Assembly: GCF_040538665.1 (NCBI RefSeq)
Contig: NZ_JBEWXT010000001.1
Location: forward strand, 496,001 to 560,000
DNA: 64,000 bases
Reading direction: 5' to 3'
Origin: Aureibaculum sp. 2308TA14-22
GTDB lineage: Bacteria; Bacteroidota; Bacteroidia; Flavobacteriales; Flavobacteriaceae
Part shown: positions 19,179-26,654 of the stretch, piece by piece
Layout of the letters: each line of letters begins with the position of its first letter
Position numbering within the stretch: the first letter of the stretch is position 1
Translations under genes and position numbers: made by a program
Notes under the pieces: generated by a model
Databases searched by the model: none
Told to the model about the DNA's origin: nothing
Seen by the model: only the letters and a program-made list of their open reading frames with translations

Positions 19179-19229
19179 GATGAAAAGCTGTTTGAGGGCT
19201 ACCGATAGGCAGCCAGAGTTCTTTTCATC
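19179..19229. repeat. Structured intergenic palindrome downstream of HMG-CoA lyase
   Basis: gatgaaaag at 19179-19187 and its exact reverse complement cttttcatc at 19221-19229 enclose an inner ggct / agcc pair around accgataggc. This gives an imperfect nested stem-loop of 51 bases in an otherwise gene-poor 269-base gap. No T run follows directly, so it is not a plain terminator. Confidence 0.45.
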
Positions 19230-19317
19230 GGTGGCTGGGGTTTCCGTAGTATTTTCTCATATTTTTTTAGTAAGCCTAGATTTTTTTGGTTCGTTTTTTC
19301 ATCAATGGAAAAAATGA
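19180..19317 (+). CDS. Candidate 45-codon small ORF in the intergenic element
   Basis: ATG 19180 opens 45 codons (MKSCLRATDRQPEFFSS at the N-terminus, then a hydrophobic VAGVSVVFSHIFLVS stretch, ending HQWKK) closed by TGA 19315-19317. Its start lies in the stem described at 19179-19229. I recognise no family, and the frame may be incidental to a conserved nucleic-acid element. A second frame from ATG 19128 (MAYLKKHRKSRKQYW, stop 19207-19209) also reads across the element. I have a recollection, which I cannot verify here, of near-identical intergenic text in other Flavobacteriaceae. Confidence 0.25.
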   Translation: MKSCLRATDRQPEFFSSVAGVSVVFSHIFLVSLDFFGSFFHQWKK

Positions 19318-19350
19318 ACAAAGTTTTTTAGGATATTACCATTTTTATAC

Positions 19351-19929
19351 TTATTGCCAAGTATTACGTGTTTTTATATTTTTCTCACAAAATTGAATAA
19401 TTTGCTCAATTCTTTTTTCGCGTGTCTGCTTTCGTTTAGCCTGATTTAACCAATACAAATAACTCTTGCGATAACTAGGTGCAAAGTTTTTGTAGTTTTC
19501 AAACGCCAATGAATTCTTATCAAAAGCCAGTCGTAATTCTTCGGGAATAATTAAATTTTCAACATCATCTAAGGCTGTCCAAGAACCATTTTTCTTCGCA
19601 ATTCTTATTTTTTCTATGCCACTTTTATGTATTAAGCCATTTTTAGTTAACTCTTTTATATAGGTTTTATTTAACTTACTCCAAACACTTTTTGCGTTTC
19701 TTGGGCAAAAATATTGCCGTCTGCGTTCATCATCTAGTTTTTTAACGGTGGAATCTATCCAACCAAAGCATAACGCAACTTTAACGGCTTCTTCCCAACG
19801 CATACTCGGCTTTTTACTTTCTACTTTATAAAAGATAAGATAAACTCCCTTAACCGAAGAATGATTTTCTGCTAACCATTTTCGCCATTCAATATCTGTT
19901 TTAAAATAAAGCTCAGAGAGTTCAGTCAT
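19351..19929 (-). CDS. YdeI/OmpD-associated family protein
   Basis: A 192-residue soluble protein of the YdeI/OmpD-associated family. The family core is visible: the N-terminal FKTDIEWRKWLAENH, GVYLIFYKVESKKPS, MRWEEAVKVALCFGWIDS (about 44-61), the DDERRRQYFCPRNAKSVWS block, and the C-terminal AFDKNSLAFENYKNFAPSYRK with a basic RKQTREKRIE tail. Members have been linked to tolerance of antimicrobial peptides, but the mechanism is unknown. Its ATG follows the ypdA stop codon directly, so the pair is co-transcribed. Confidence 0.85.
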   Translation of the reverse strand: MTELSELYFKTDIEWRKWLAENHSSVKGVYLIFYKVESKKPSMRWEEAVKVALCFGWIDSTVKKLDDERRRQYFCPRNAKSVWSKLNKTYIKELTKNGLIHKSGIEKIRIAKKNGSWTALDDVENLIIPEELRLAFDKNSLAFENYKNFAPSYRKSYLYWLNQAKRKQTREKRIEQIIQFCEKNIKTRNTWQ

Positions 19930-20895
19930 TTATTTTGTAATAGTATTAATAATTAGTTGAGCATGAATTCTTGAATTCTCAATAAACCATTTATGTGTTT
20001 CAATACCACCGCAAATCACTCCAGCCAAATAGACTCCTTTTAAATTACTTTCCATAGTTTTAGGATTGTAAACCGGTTTTTGAAGACCGTCATTAGATAA
20101 ATTTATACCAATATTCTTTAAGAATTTAAAATTTGGGCGATAACCTGTTAAAGCAATTACAAAATCATTTTTCAATGTAATTTCTTTTCCTTGTTTTGTG
20201 GAAACAATTACTTTGTCCTCTTGTATTTCTTTAATTTCAGCTTCGTAATAGGCTTTGATACTACCTTCTTCAATTCTATTTACAATATCGGGCCTGACCC
20301 AATATTTTACCCTTTCGCCAATTGCTTTTCCTCGGATAACCATAGTTACCCTTCCACCTTTTCTATAAATTTCTAAAGCTGCATCAACGGCAGAATTGCT
20401 TGCACCCACAACTATCACATCTTGTTCAGAAAAATAATGTGGGTCATTGTAATAATGAAAAACTTTCGGCAAATCCTCACCTGGGACATTTATATAATTT
20501 GGAATATCATAAAATCCGGTTGCGATAATAATATTCTCTGCCTGATAATTATTTTTGTTTGTTTTTACTTTGTAAATACCGTTTTTTGAATTTACCGTTT
20601 CTACTTTCTCAAATAAATTTACATTGAGTTTGTTTGAAGATACTATGCGTCTGTAATATTCTAACGCCTCCTTTTTGTTAGGTTTTGGGTTACTGCTTAT
20701 AAATGGTATTTCGTCAATTTCTAATTTTTCAGAGGTTGAAAAAAATGTCATGTTACTGGGGTAGTGATACAATGAATTCACTAAAACGCCTTTTTCAATA
20801 ATAGTATAGGTCAATTGTTTTTTCTTTGCTTCTAAACCGCAAGCAATTCCGATTGGACCCGCCCCGATAATTAAAACGTCCAAAGTCTTTTTCAT
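19930..20895 (-). CDS. ypdA: YpdA-family thiol disulfide oxidoreductase
   Basis: A 321-residue flavoprotein of the YpdA (putative bacillithiol disulfide reductase) family. It has an N-terminal FAD-binding GAGPIG (11-16), a second NADPH-binding VVGASNSAVD (about 172-181) and a C-terminal LAGVICGG FAD motif, and lacks a CxxC redox pair, as is typical for YpdA. In Firmicutes YpdA reduces bacillithiol disulfide. It precedes the YdeI-like gene without a gap and is divergent from a secreted DinB-like gene. Whether this organism makes bacillithiol is not shown by this window. Confidence 0.82.
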   Translation of the reverse strand: MKKTLDVLIIGAGPIGIACGLEAKKKQLTYTIIEKGVLVNSLYHYPSNMTFFSTSEKLEIDEIPFISSNPKPNKKEALEYYRRIVSSNKLNVNLFEKVETVNSKNGIYKVKTNKNNYQAENIIIATGFYDIPNYINVPGEDLPKVFHYYNDPHYFSEQDVIVVGASNSAVDAALEIYRKGGRVTMVIRGKAIGERVKYWVRPDIVNRIEEGSIKAYYEAEIKEIQEDKVIVSTKQGKEITLKNDFVIALTGYRPNFKFLKNIGINLSNDGLQKPVYNPKTMESNLKGVYLAGVICGGIETHKWFIENSRIHAQLIINTITK

Positions 20896-20923
20896 ATAAT
20901 AATTTAACCTTACTTTTAAAAAA

Positions 20924-20931
20924 CAAATTTA
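20924..20931 (-). promoter_or_regulatory. -7 box of the ypdA operon
   Basis: The minus strand reads TAAATTTG, an exact TAnnTTTG match, 28 bases before the ypdA ATG. Confidence 0.45.
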
Positions 20932-20942
20932 ATCATTTAATA

Positions 20943-21530
20943 ATGAAACAATTCTTAGTTACACTACTACTTTTTACTTACATATTTACAAATGCTCAAG
21001 AGATGAAAACTTCAGAATTACCCTATGCAGAAATCCCTGACTATCCTGAAAAATACACGGCAACAACGGTCGCTGCAAGAATGATTGATGGTTTGGGTTT
21101 TAGATACTACTGGGCAACCGAAGGTTTGCGAGCAGAAGATTTGGCTTATAAACCAAGCGAAAAAGGAAGAACTAGCAGACAAACTATAGATCATATTTAT
21201 GATTTGTCTAAAGTAATTGTAAATGCTACTACAAAAACTCCCAATGGTGATTCTGAAAAAGACACATTAAGTTTTGACGAAATACGAAAAGCCACGTTGT
21301 TAAACTTAAAAAAGGCTAGCGATATTTTACTGGAAGCCGAATCACTGGAAGATTTTAAAATCATTTTTAAAAATGATTATGGCACTTCCGAATATCCATT
21401 TTGGAACAATATTAATGGACCAATAGAAGACGCTGTTTGGCATGCTGGACAAATTGTGGTATTGAGAAGAGCATCTGGAAACCCTTTTAATTCGAAGGTC
21501 AGTGTTTTTAGTGGTAAGGTTAGGAAGTAA
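20943..21530 (+). CDS. Secreted DinB-like protein
   Basis: A 195-residue protein with a Sec signal peptide (KQFLVTLLLFTYIFTNAQ, cleavage near residue 18) followed by a four-helix DinB/YfiT-like domain. The family features are MIDGLGFRYYWATEGL, the His in RQTIDHIYDLSK and the C-terminal DAVWHAGQIVVLRR with the second metal-type His. DinB-like domains often bind a metal and act on thiols; a periplasmic version next to YpdA is suggestive but unproven. It is transcribed away from ypdA. Confidence 0.72.
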   Translation: MKQFLVTLLLFTYIFTNAQEMKTSELPYAEIPDYPEKYTATTVAARMIDGLGFRYYWATEGLRAEDLAYKPSEKGRTSRQTIDHIYDLSKVIVNATTKTPNGDSEKDTLSFDEIRKATLLNLKKASDILLEAESLEDFKIIFKNDYGTSEYPFWNNINGPIEDAVWHAGQIVVLRRASGNPFNSKVSVFSGKVRK

Positions 21531-21742
21531 TTCTAAACTGTTACATTTTTTCTTCACGTTCCGTTAGCTATCGGGATTGCATGTTCCTCTTTGCATCCTT
21601 TGGGTGAAATAATTCGCCTGATATTCCTCTTTTGGACTTTTTATATTATATATTTCTAAAAATTTTGATTTTGTAACTATCAATTTAACAGATGTTTATA
21701 ATTGAATAACAATTTTTTTTCAAAATAATCCACATTTTTAAA

Positions 21743-21766
21743 AACCGCCCTTTTCATTTTTCCGTA
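21743..21766 (+). promoter_or_regulatory. ECF sigma-type promoter of the DUF4331 operon
   Basis: AACC at 21743-21746 and CGTA at 21763-21766 are separated by exactly 16 bases, the classic AAC-N16-CGT layout of ECF sigma promoters, unlike the TAnnTTTG elements elsewhere here. Transcription would start about 40 bases before ATG 21815. The ECF sigma gene at 31264-31800 is a candidate activator. Confidence 0.5.
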
Positions 21767-21814
21767 GGTATAGCAGAGAACATAAAATAATTAATAACGA
21801 AATCTCAAACTATT

Positions 21815-22465
21815 ATGAAAAAAATGAAAATTAGTATTGGAATTGGAGTACTGGCAGTGGTCGGACTTCTAACAATTGCGGCGGATCATATCGATGCTCC
21901 AGACGTAAAAGGTGGTACAAGTGATATCACAGATTTTTATGCCTTTCAAGGGCAAGACACCGACAATGTTGTATTTGTGGCGAATGTACAAGGATTATTA
22001 AGTCCAAGTGCTACTGGAAATGCCTCATTTGATGAAAATGTATTGGTTGAATTTAACATTGATACCAATGCAGACAATGTTGAGGATATGGTAATACAAG
22101 CAATACCAAGAGACGGTAAAATGTACTTTTTTGGCCCCATGGCACCTAGTGCCCCTGGTTTAAACAGTACTATTTTAACAAACGCAACGCAATCTTCTGT
22201 TGACATTACGCCTTACGGTTCAAGTGCCATTACAGCAACGAATGCAGGAATGACTTATTTCGCGGGACCTCGTGACGATCCTTTCTTTATGGATTTTGCT
22301 CAATACGGTGAAATCATCGCGGGTAATGCTACATCTTTTAATGACCCTGGAGCGGATACTTTTGCCGGTACCAATGTAATGTCTATTGTGGTAGAAGTAC
22401 CTAAATCGGCCGTTGGCGGTTCAGGTTCTATTAATACATGGGTAGAATCTAAAAGAAAACAATAA
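21815..22465 (+). CDS. DUF4331 family exported protein, first copy
   Basis: A 216-residue protein with an N-terminal signal or anchor (ISIGIGVLAVVGLLTIAAD) followed by the DUF4331 start HIDAPDVKGGTSDITDFYAFQG. Other family features are the VLVEFNIDTNADNVED strand pair, QAIPRDGKMYFFGP, FAGPRDDPFF and the closing VVEVPKSAVGG. Members are exported proteins of unknown function. Together with the next gene it covers what in many bacteria is one longer DUF4331 chain. It is the first gene after an ECF-type promoter; the second copy begins 24 bases later. Confidence 0.85.
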   Translation: MKKMKISIGIGVLAVVGLLTIAADHIDAPDVKGGTSDITDFYAFQGQDTDNVVFVANVQGLLSPSATGNASFDENVLVEFNIDTNADNVEDMVIQAIPRDGKMYFFGPMAPSAPGLNSTILTNATQSSVDITPYGSSAITATNAGMTYFAGPRDDPFFMDFAQYGEIIAGNATSFNDPGADTFAGTNVMSIVVEVPKSAVGGSGSINTWVESKRKQ

Positions 22466-22489
22466 TATAAACTTTTTAAACTTAAAATT

Positions 22490-23137
22490 ATGAAACGAGC
22501 ATATATGCAAATACAAAATTTTATGGAAACTCTAAATGCGAGTTCTATGAGACTAAATAATAAAAATAAAAATTCACGAATAAAATTTAATATAAAATTA
22601 ATGACCATCGCGTTGTTATCAAGCGTTGTTTTTATTAGCTGTGATAATGGTGATGATGATATGAAAGAACCGATGGGCCCTGATTTTTCAGGAACGTATG
22701 TACAAGCAGACCAGATGGCAAGACCTGCAATTAATACAGTTTTTGTTAGTGCGGCCGAAAAAGACATGTTTAATACAACAGCACCAAAAGATCAAGGAGC
22801 TGCCTTTGCATCAAAATTTGAAGCTGGGTTAAAAGCATTAAGCCCTGCTTATGCCAATGATGGAGATAAAAATGCATTAGGGTTAGATGCTCCTTCTTTT
22901 GCAGGAGTGTTGGCAACGGATGTTTTGACCTTATCGTTAGATGGTACAACTACCTTTTACGATGGTACAAATGTGCTTACAGGTAGAGCCCTAGCCGATG
23001 ACGTAATTACCGTAGAGTTATTACTGATTTTTGGAGGAGAAGACTTTTCTGAGAATCCTAATTTATCCGATGACCATGTGGATGCTAATGACAAAGCATT
23101 TTTAACATCTTTCCCTTACTTGGCTTCGCCATGGTAA
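22490..23137 (+). CDS. DUF4331 family lipoprotein, second copy
   Basis: A 215-residue protein whose lipoprotein signal (MTIALLSSVVFISC) sits about 37 residues after the first Met, so the true start is uncertain; ATG 22547 (MRLNNKNKN) would still leave a long n-region. The mature part carries the DUF4331 C-terminal half: FSGTYVQADQMARPAINTVFV, FNTTAPKDQ, LSLDGTTTFYDG, GRALADDVITVEL and the ending DHVDANDKAFLTSFPYL. It lies between the first DUF4331 gene and a TPR lipoprotein in one transcription direction. Function unknown; probably a surface or periplasmic partner of the first copy. Confidence 0.82.
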   Translation: MKRAYMQIQNFMETLNASSMRLNNKNKNSRIKFNIKLMTIALLSSVVFISCDNGDDDMKEPMGPDFSGTYVQADQMARPAINTVFVSAAEKDMFNTTAPKDQGAAFASKFEAGLKALSPAYANDGDKNALGLDAPSFAGVLATDVLTLSLDGTTTFYDGTNVLTGRALADDVITVELLLIFGGEDFSENPNLSDDHVDANDKAFLTSFPYLASPW

Positions 23138-23157
23138 GATTATAAACAATACCCACT

Positions 23158-23197
23158 AAGGGTGTGCCTGCTATGACATGCCCTTATATTTTTTAAT
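23158..23197 (+). terminator. Hairpin after the second DUF4331 gene
   Basis: Stem aagggtgtg / catgccctt (two G-U pairs, 10-base loop) followed by atattttttaatt. It could terminate or attenuate transcription before the TPR gene, or protect the DUF4331 mRNA end. Confidence 0.5.
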
Positions 23198-23231
23198 TAC
23201 GCATACATAAAACATAAAAATTTAACATATT

Positions 23232-24524
23232 ATGAACTCAAAACATATATTAACAGCTATTCTAACGTTGACCATTTTAATTGGCTGTACAAAATCAAAC
23301 GATAAAATTACAGATACTAAAGACTACAATAGCTATTTAGAAACCAAAGAAAATACTGCGTTGGCATTAGCCAACAGAGAATATAAATTTTGGACTGAAA
23401 AACTGGAAAAAACCCCAAATCAATATCCATACTTAGGGAAAATTGCAAGTGCCAATGCACAACTTTTCTCGACTACTGGCGAAATAAACTACTTAATTGA
23501 AGCCGAAAAGAAATTACTATTGGCTAATGAAAGAACAAATTACAATAATGCGAGTTACTTAAGGGGCTTAGCAAGAAACTATATTTCACAACACAGATTT
23601 AAAGAAGCGTTAGAGCAGTTGTTAAAGGCAGAAGAAAACGGTGAAAAATTGATCCAAACGCAACAAATGTTATTCGATGTGTACTTAGAATTTGGGAATG
23701 CGAAAAAAGCAAAGTACTATTTAAACGAAGTAAAAGACCTTGGCGATTTCGGTTATTTAATTCGCCTATCAAAATGGAGTGACCATGAAGGAGATTTAGA
23801 TGCTGCAATCAAATACATGGAAAAAGCAAAGGACATTGCAGAATCTTCTAAAAATAAAGGATTGATGCAATGGTCATATACCAACTTGGGAGATTATTAC
23901 GGTCATGCCAATCGTATTGAAGATTCTTATCAAATGTATTTAAAAACATTGGCAATGAATCCCAATGAGGCATACGCAAAAAAAGGAATTGCTTGGATTG
24001 TGTATTCATATGAAAGAAATCCTGAAGAAGCATTGCGAATTTTAGACGCCATAAGCACACAGCATAAATCACCCGATTATTATTTGCTCAAAGCAGAAAT
24101 TGCTGAATTTCAAAATGATAATGACAAAAAGGAAGAAAATATCAAGGCTTATTTAGGTGCAGTTCAAAACAAACAGTACGGAGCGATGTACAACAAATAC
24201 AATGCACTATTGTTTGCGGAGGAATTGGACAACGTTGATTCTGCCTTACAAATTGCAAAAAAAGAAATTGAAAACAGGCCAACACCTCAATCGTATGATC
24301 TATTAGCTTGGTCATATTATCATAAAGGTGAAGCTAAAAAAGCTTTAGAAATTGTAGAACAACACATTGCCAATAAAACGTTTGAGCCAGAAGCTCAATA
24401 CCACATGGCTGCCATTTACAAGGCGAACGGATTGGGAAAAGATGCTAACCAATTGAAAAAGGAATTATTAGAAAGTGCCTATGAGTTAGGCCCAGTTTTA
24501 GAGCAAAGCATTAAAAATTTATAA
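23232..24524 (+). CDS. Tetratricopeptide repeat lipoprotein
   Basis: A 430-residue lipoprotein (lipobox LIGC with Cys19) made almost wholly of TPR-like helical pairs, for example ASYLRGLARNYISQHRFKEA, QMLFDVYLEFGNAKKAKYY, GDLDAAIKYMEKAKDIA, SYTNLGDYYGHANRIEDS and YDLLAWSYYHKGEAKKALEI. It probably acts as a periplasm-facing scaffold. It belongs to the DUF4331 cluster by orientation; the next gene starts 3 bases after its stop. TPR lipoproteins next to DUF4331 pairs seem a recurring arrangement in Flavobacteriia, from memory. Confidence 0.8.
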   Translation: MNSKHILTAILTLTILIGCTKSNDKITDTKDYNSYLETKENTALALANREYKFWTEKLEKTPNQYPYLGKIASANAQLFSTTGEINYLIEAEKKLLLANERTNYNNASYLRGLARNYISQHRFKEALEQLLKAEENGEKLIQTQQMLFDVYLEFGNAKKAKYYLNEVKDLGDFGYLIRLSKWSDHEGDLDAAIKYMEKAKDIAESSKNKGLMQWSYTNLGDYYGHANRIEDSYQMYLKTLAMNPNEAYAKKGIAWIVYSYERNPEEALRILDAISTQHKSPDYYLLKAEIAEFQNDNDKKEENIKAYLGAVQNKQYGAMYNKYNALLFAEELDNVDSALQIAKKEIENRPTPQSYDLLAWSYYHKGEAKKALEIVEQHIANKTFEPEAQYHMAAIYKANGLGKDANQLKKELLESAYELGPVLEQSIKNL

Positions 24525-24527
24525 ACC

Positions 24528-24989
24528 ATGAAACCAATCATAAATAAATGTATAATAAATTTTGTGATGATGGTTTGTTGTGTAACAAATTGGGCTCAAA
24601 ATAATATTGGTGCTGAATTTTTAGAAACACAAGAAAATAAAAGAAGTATTTCTTTTTACCAAAATGATGCCGATGATGAGTTTAATGTTGGAATAACTTT
24701 TGAAGGAAAAAAGAATATTGGTTTTGACTTGAAAATCTTATATGATGCTGATTTTGCCAATGATTTTGAAACCTATAGTTTAAGGGACCTTTTTGTTTTG
24801 GATTTTAACCTAGTAAAAAGCATTGGTAGTTTTGACATCATATTGTCTATAGAAAACGCTATCAATTATGGTGATACCGAAGTAACCAATGAACCTGTAC
24901 TTGCACAAAATAATGACATTACGTATTTGAGTGAATTTGAACATGAGGCTGGTTTTGTAGCCCTATTAGGTATCAGCTATACCTTTTAA
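24528..24989 (+). CDS. Hypothetical exported protein, possible small beta-barrel
   Basis: A 153-residue protein with a signal peptide (NKCIINFVMMVCCVTNWAQ) and a beta-rich body ending in GISYTF. A C-terminal aromatic residue preceded by alternating hydrophobics is typical of outer membrane barrels, and strands such as DEFNVGITFEGKKNIGFDLKI fit. The length allows only about eight short strands. I recognise no family. It is the last intact gene of the DUF4331 cluster, 3 bases after the TPR gene. Downstream an ATG at 25009 opens only 11 codons (MKKQKGNKLLC), possibly the stub of a lost gene. Confidence 0.6.
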   Translation: MKPIINKCIINFVMMVCCVTNWAQNNIGAEFLETQENKRSISFYQNDADDEFNVGITFEGKKNIGFDLKILYDADFANDFETYSLRDLFVLDFNLVKSIGSFDIILSIENAINYGDTEVTNEPVLAQNNDITYLSEFEHEAGFVALLGISYTF

Positions 24990-25069
24990 AAACTAATATA
25001 AATAAAATGAAAAAGCAAAAAGGAAATAAATTATTATGTTGATGTTTTGAGTTTTATGTTAGTAATGGG

Positions 25070-25104
25070 AAGGTGTCCGTCTTAATTGATGGACATTTTC
25101 TTTT
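25070..25104. terminator. Hairpin between the DUF4331 cluster and the sulfatase
   Basis: gtccgtc / gatggac stem with a 6-base loop followed by attttctttt, positioned between two convergent genes. Confidence 0.6.
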
Positions 25105-25115
25105 GGGTATGGTAA

Positions 25116-26525
25116 TCACTTTATGCTACTTTCTAGATTCTCAGATTTGCTCCTCATTTTTTCAAGAACTACTTTATAATCAGGATTGTTTTTTAAATTT
25201 TCTAATTGATTAGGGTCTTTTTGTAAATCATATAAATACTCATATGGCGGATTTTGTTCATAATAATTGGCATATACATACTGTTGCCCATGAATTCCAA
25301 CATATTTTGGTAGTTTATCATGTTCCATTCTATGTTCGATAAGAAAACTATCTCGCCAAGTTTCAATTTTTTCATCTTTTAAAATAGGTAGAAGACTTTC
25401 TCCTTGATAATGTTGAGGTATAGAAACTCCAGCAAAGTCAAGTATAGTTGCCGGAATATCAATATTGAGGGCTGTTTTATTAGATTTCTTTAAAATAACA
25501 TTAGTCGGCATTCTCGGATCATAAATTATTAAAGGAACTCTTAATGATTCTTCGTAATGCGTCCATTTACCTGCAAAACCTCTGTTACCCATATAATAAC
25601 CATTATCTGAAGAGTAAATAATTACAGTATTTTCATCTAGATTTTTTTCTTTTAAAGTTGCAATTACCCTATTCATTACATTGTCATATCCACTAATCAT
25701 GCGGAAATATGCTCTTAAATTAGATTGGTATTTTTCTTCGGTATCCCACCGCCAAAAATAACGTTCTCTGTTTAACGAATTTTTTAAAAATTCAGGATGA
25801 TTTTCATAAATTTCTGAATCTGATAATTTAGGTTTTGGCATTTCTACTTTTTCATACAGTTCAGAAACCGCTTTTGGGTATGGGTAATGCCCTTCGTTAC
25901 CGGGAGTTAAATTTCCATCAACTGCATGTACAGCATTAAAACTTATGGAGAGACAAAAAGGTTTTTCAGACGTTTGATTTTTAATAAATGTTACGGCATC
26001 ATCACCACGAATTTCAGCTGAGTGTCGCATACTTCCATCAGCAAGTTTTTGAAAATGTGGTGTGTTTTTAAATGTAGGCTTAAAAAAATCAAACATTTCT
26101 GAAATTTTCTGGTCTTGCATTTCTAGTTTTACGCCAAGTTTGCCTGTAAAACCAGTAACGTATCCTGATTTTTTCAGCAAATAAGGATATGAATTATTGA
26201 TAAACTCTTTTTTGAGTGGATTTTTACCGAACGTATAATTATGTTTACTTTCATATAATCCTGTAAGAATAGAAGCTCTACTTGCTGCACAGATAGAAGT
26301 GGTTACATATGCATTTGTAAATGTAATTCCACCTTTAGCAAGTTTGTCAACTGTTGGCGTTTTTACAATGGGATGACCTGCAGATGAAATAACATCATTG
26401 CGTTGGTCGTCAACTAATACAAATAAAATATTGGGTCTTTCTTCTTTATTTGTAGTATTCTTTTTGCATTGACTAGATACTACCAGTAGTATTGAATAAA
26501 AGAGTATTCTAAATGTATTTTTCAT
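25116..26525 (-). CDS. Sulfatase lipoprotein
   Basis: A 469-residue family S1 sulfatase. A lipobox ends at Cys20 (VVSSQC). The metal-binding NILFVLVDDQR has Asp39-Asp40, and the formylglycine motif is Cys79 in CAASR, which fits the C-x-[P/A]-x-R rule and therefore needs a maturase encoded elsewhere. Further motifs are GYVTGFTGKLGV, AVHAVDG and VIIYSSDNGYYMG with GKWTHYEESLRVPLIIYDP. The C-terminal RHS-like EYLYDLQKDPNQLENL is typical of enzymes acting on carbohydrate sulfates. No SusC/SusD, glycosidase or lyase gene is adjacent, so the substrate is open. A repeat-like palindrome lies just upstream of its start. Confidence 0.88.
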   Translation of the reverse strand: MKNTFRILFYSILLVVSSQCKKNTTNKEERPNILFVLVDDQRNDVISSAGHPIVKTPTVDKLAKGGITFTNAYVTTSICAASRASILTGLYESKHNYTFGKNPLKKEFINNSYPYLLKKSGYVTGFTGKLGVKLEMQDQKISEMFDFFKPTFKNTPHFQKLADGSMRHSAEIRGDDAVTFIKNQTSEKPFCLSISFNAVHAVDGNLTPGNEGHYPYPKAVSELYEKVEMPKPKLSDSEIYENHPEFLKNSLNRERYFWRWDTEEKYQSNLRAYFRMISGYDNVMNRVIATLKEKNLDENTVIIYSSDNGYYMGNRGFAGKWTHYEESLRVPLIIYDPRMPTNVILKKSNKTALNIDIPATILDFAGVSIPQHYQGESLLPILKDEKIETWRDSFLIEHRMEHDKLPKYVGIHGQQYVYANYYEQNPPYEYLYDLQKDPNQLENLKNNPDYKVVLEKMRSKSENLESSIK

Positions 26526-26529
26526 ATTT

Positions 26530-26642
26530 GGTCACTTGTCATAGCAACTTTAGTCAGCGATAGCTGAATGAATTCCAACGGTTAGTGTATGCGTCGTGGT
26601 GACCGAATGGGAGCCATAATCGACATACACATTGTTCACCAC
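26530..26642. repeat. Degenerate palindromic element between sulfatase and corA
   Basis: GTGTATG (26585-26591) pairs with CATACAC (26624-26630), and GTGGTG (26596-26601) pairs with CACCAC (26637-26642), a crossing arrangement. GGTCAC (26530-26535) also mirrors GTGACC (26599-26604). The GTGTATG ... CATACACATTGTT ends resemble those of the two 130-bp elements near 28.7 and 29.5 kb, so it may be a reduced relative. Confidence 0.35.
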
Positions 26643-26654
26643 TCGCCTTTTTTA

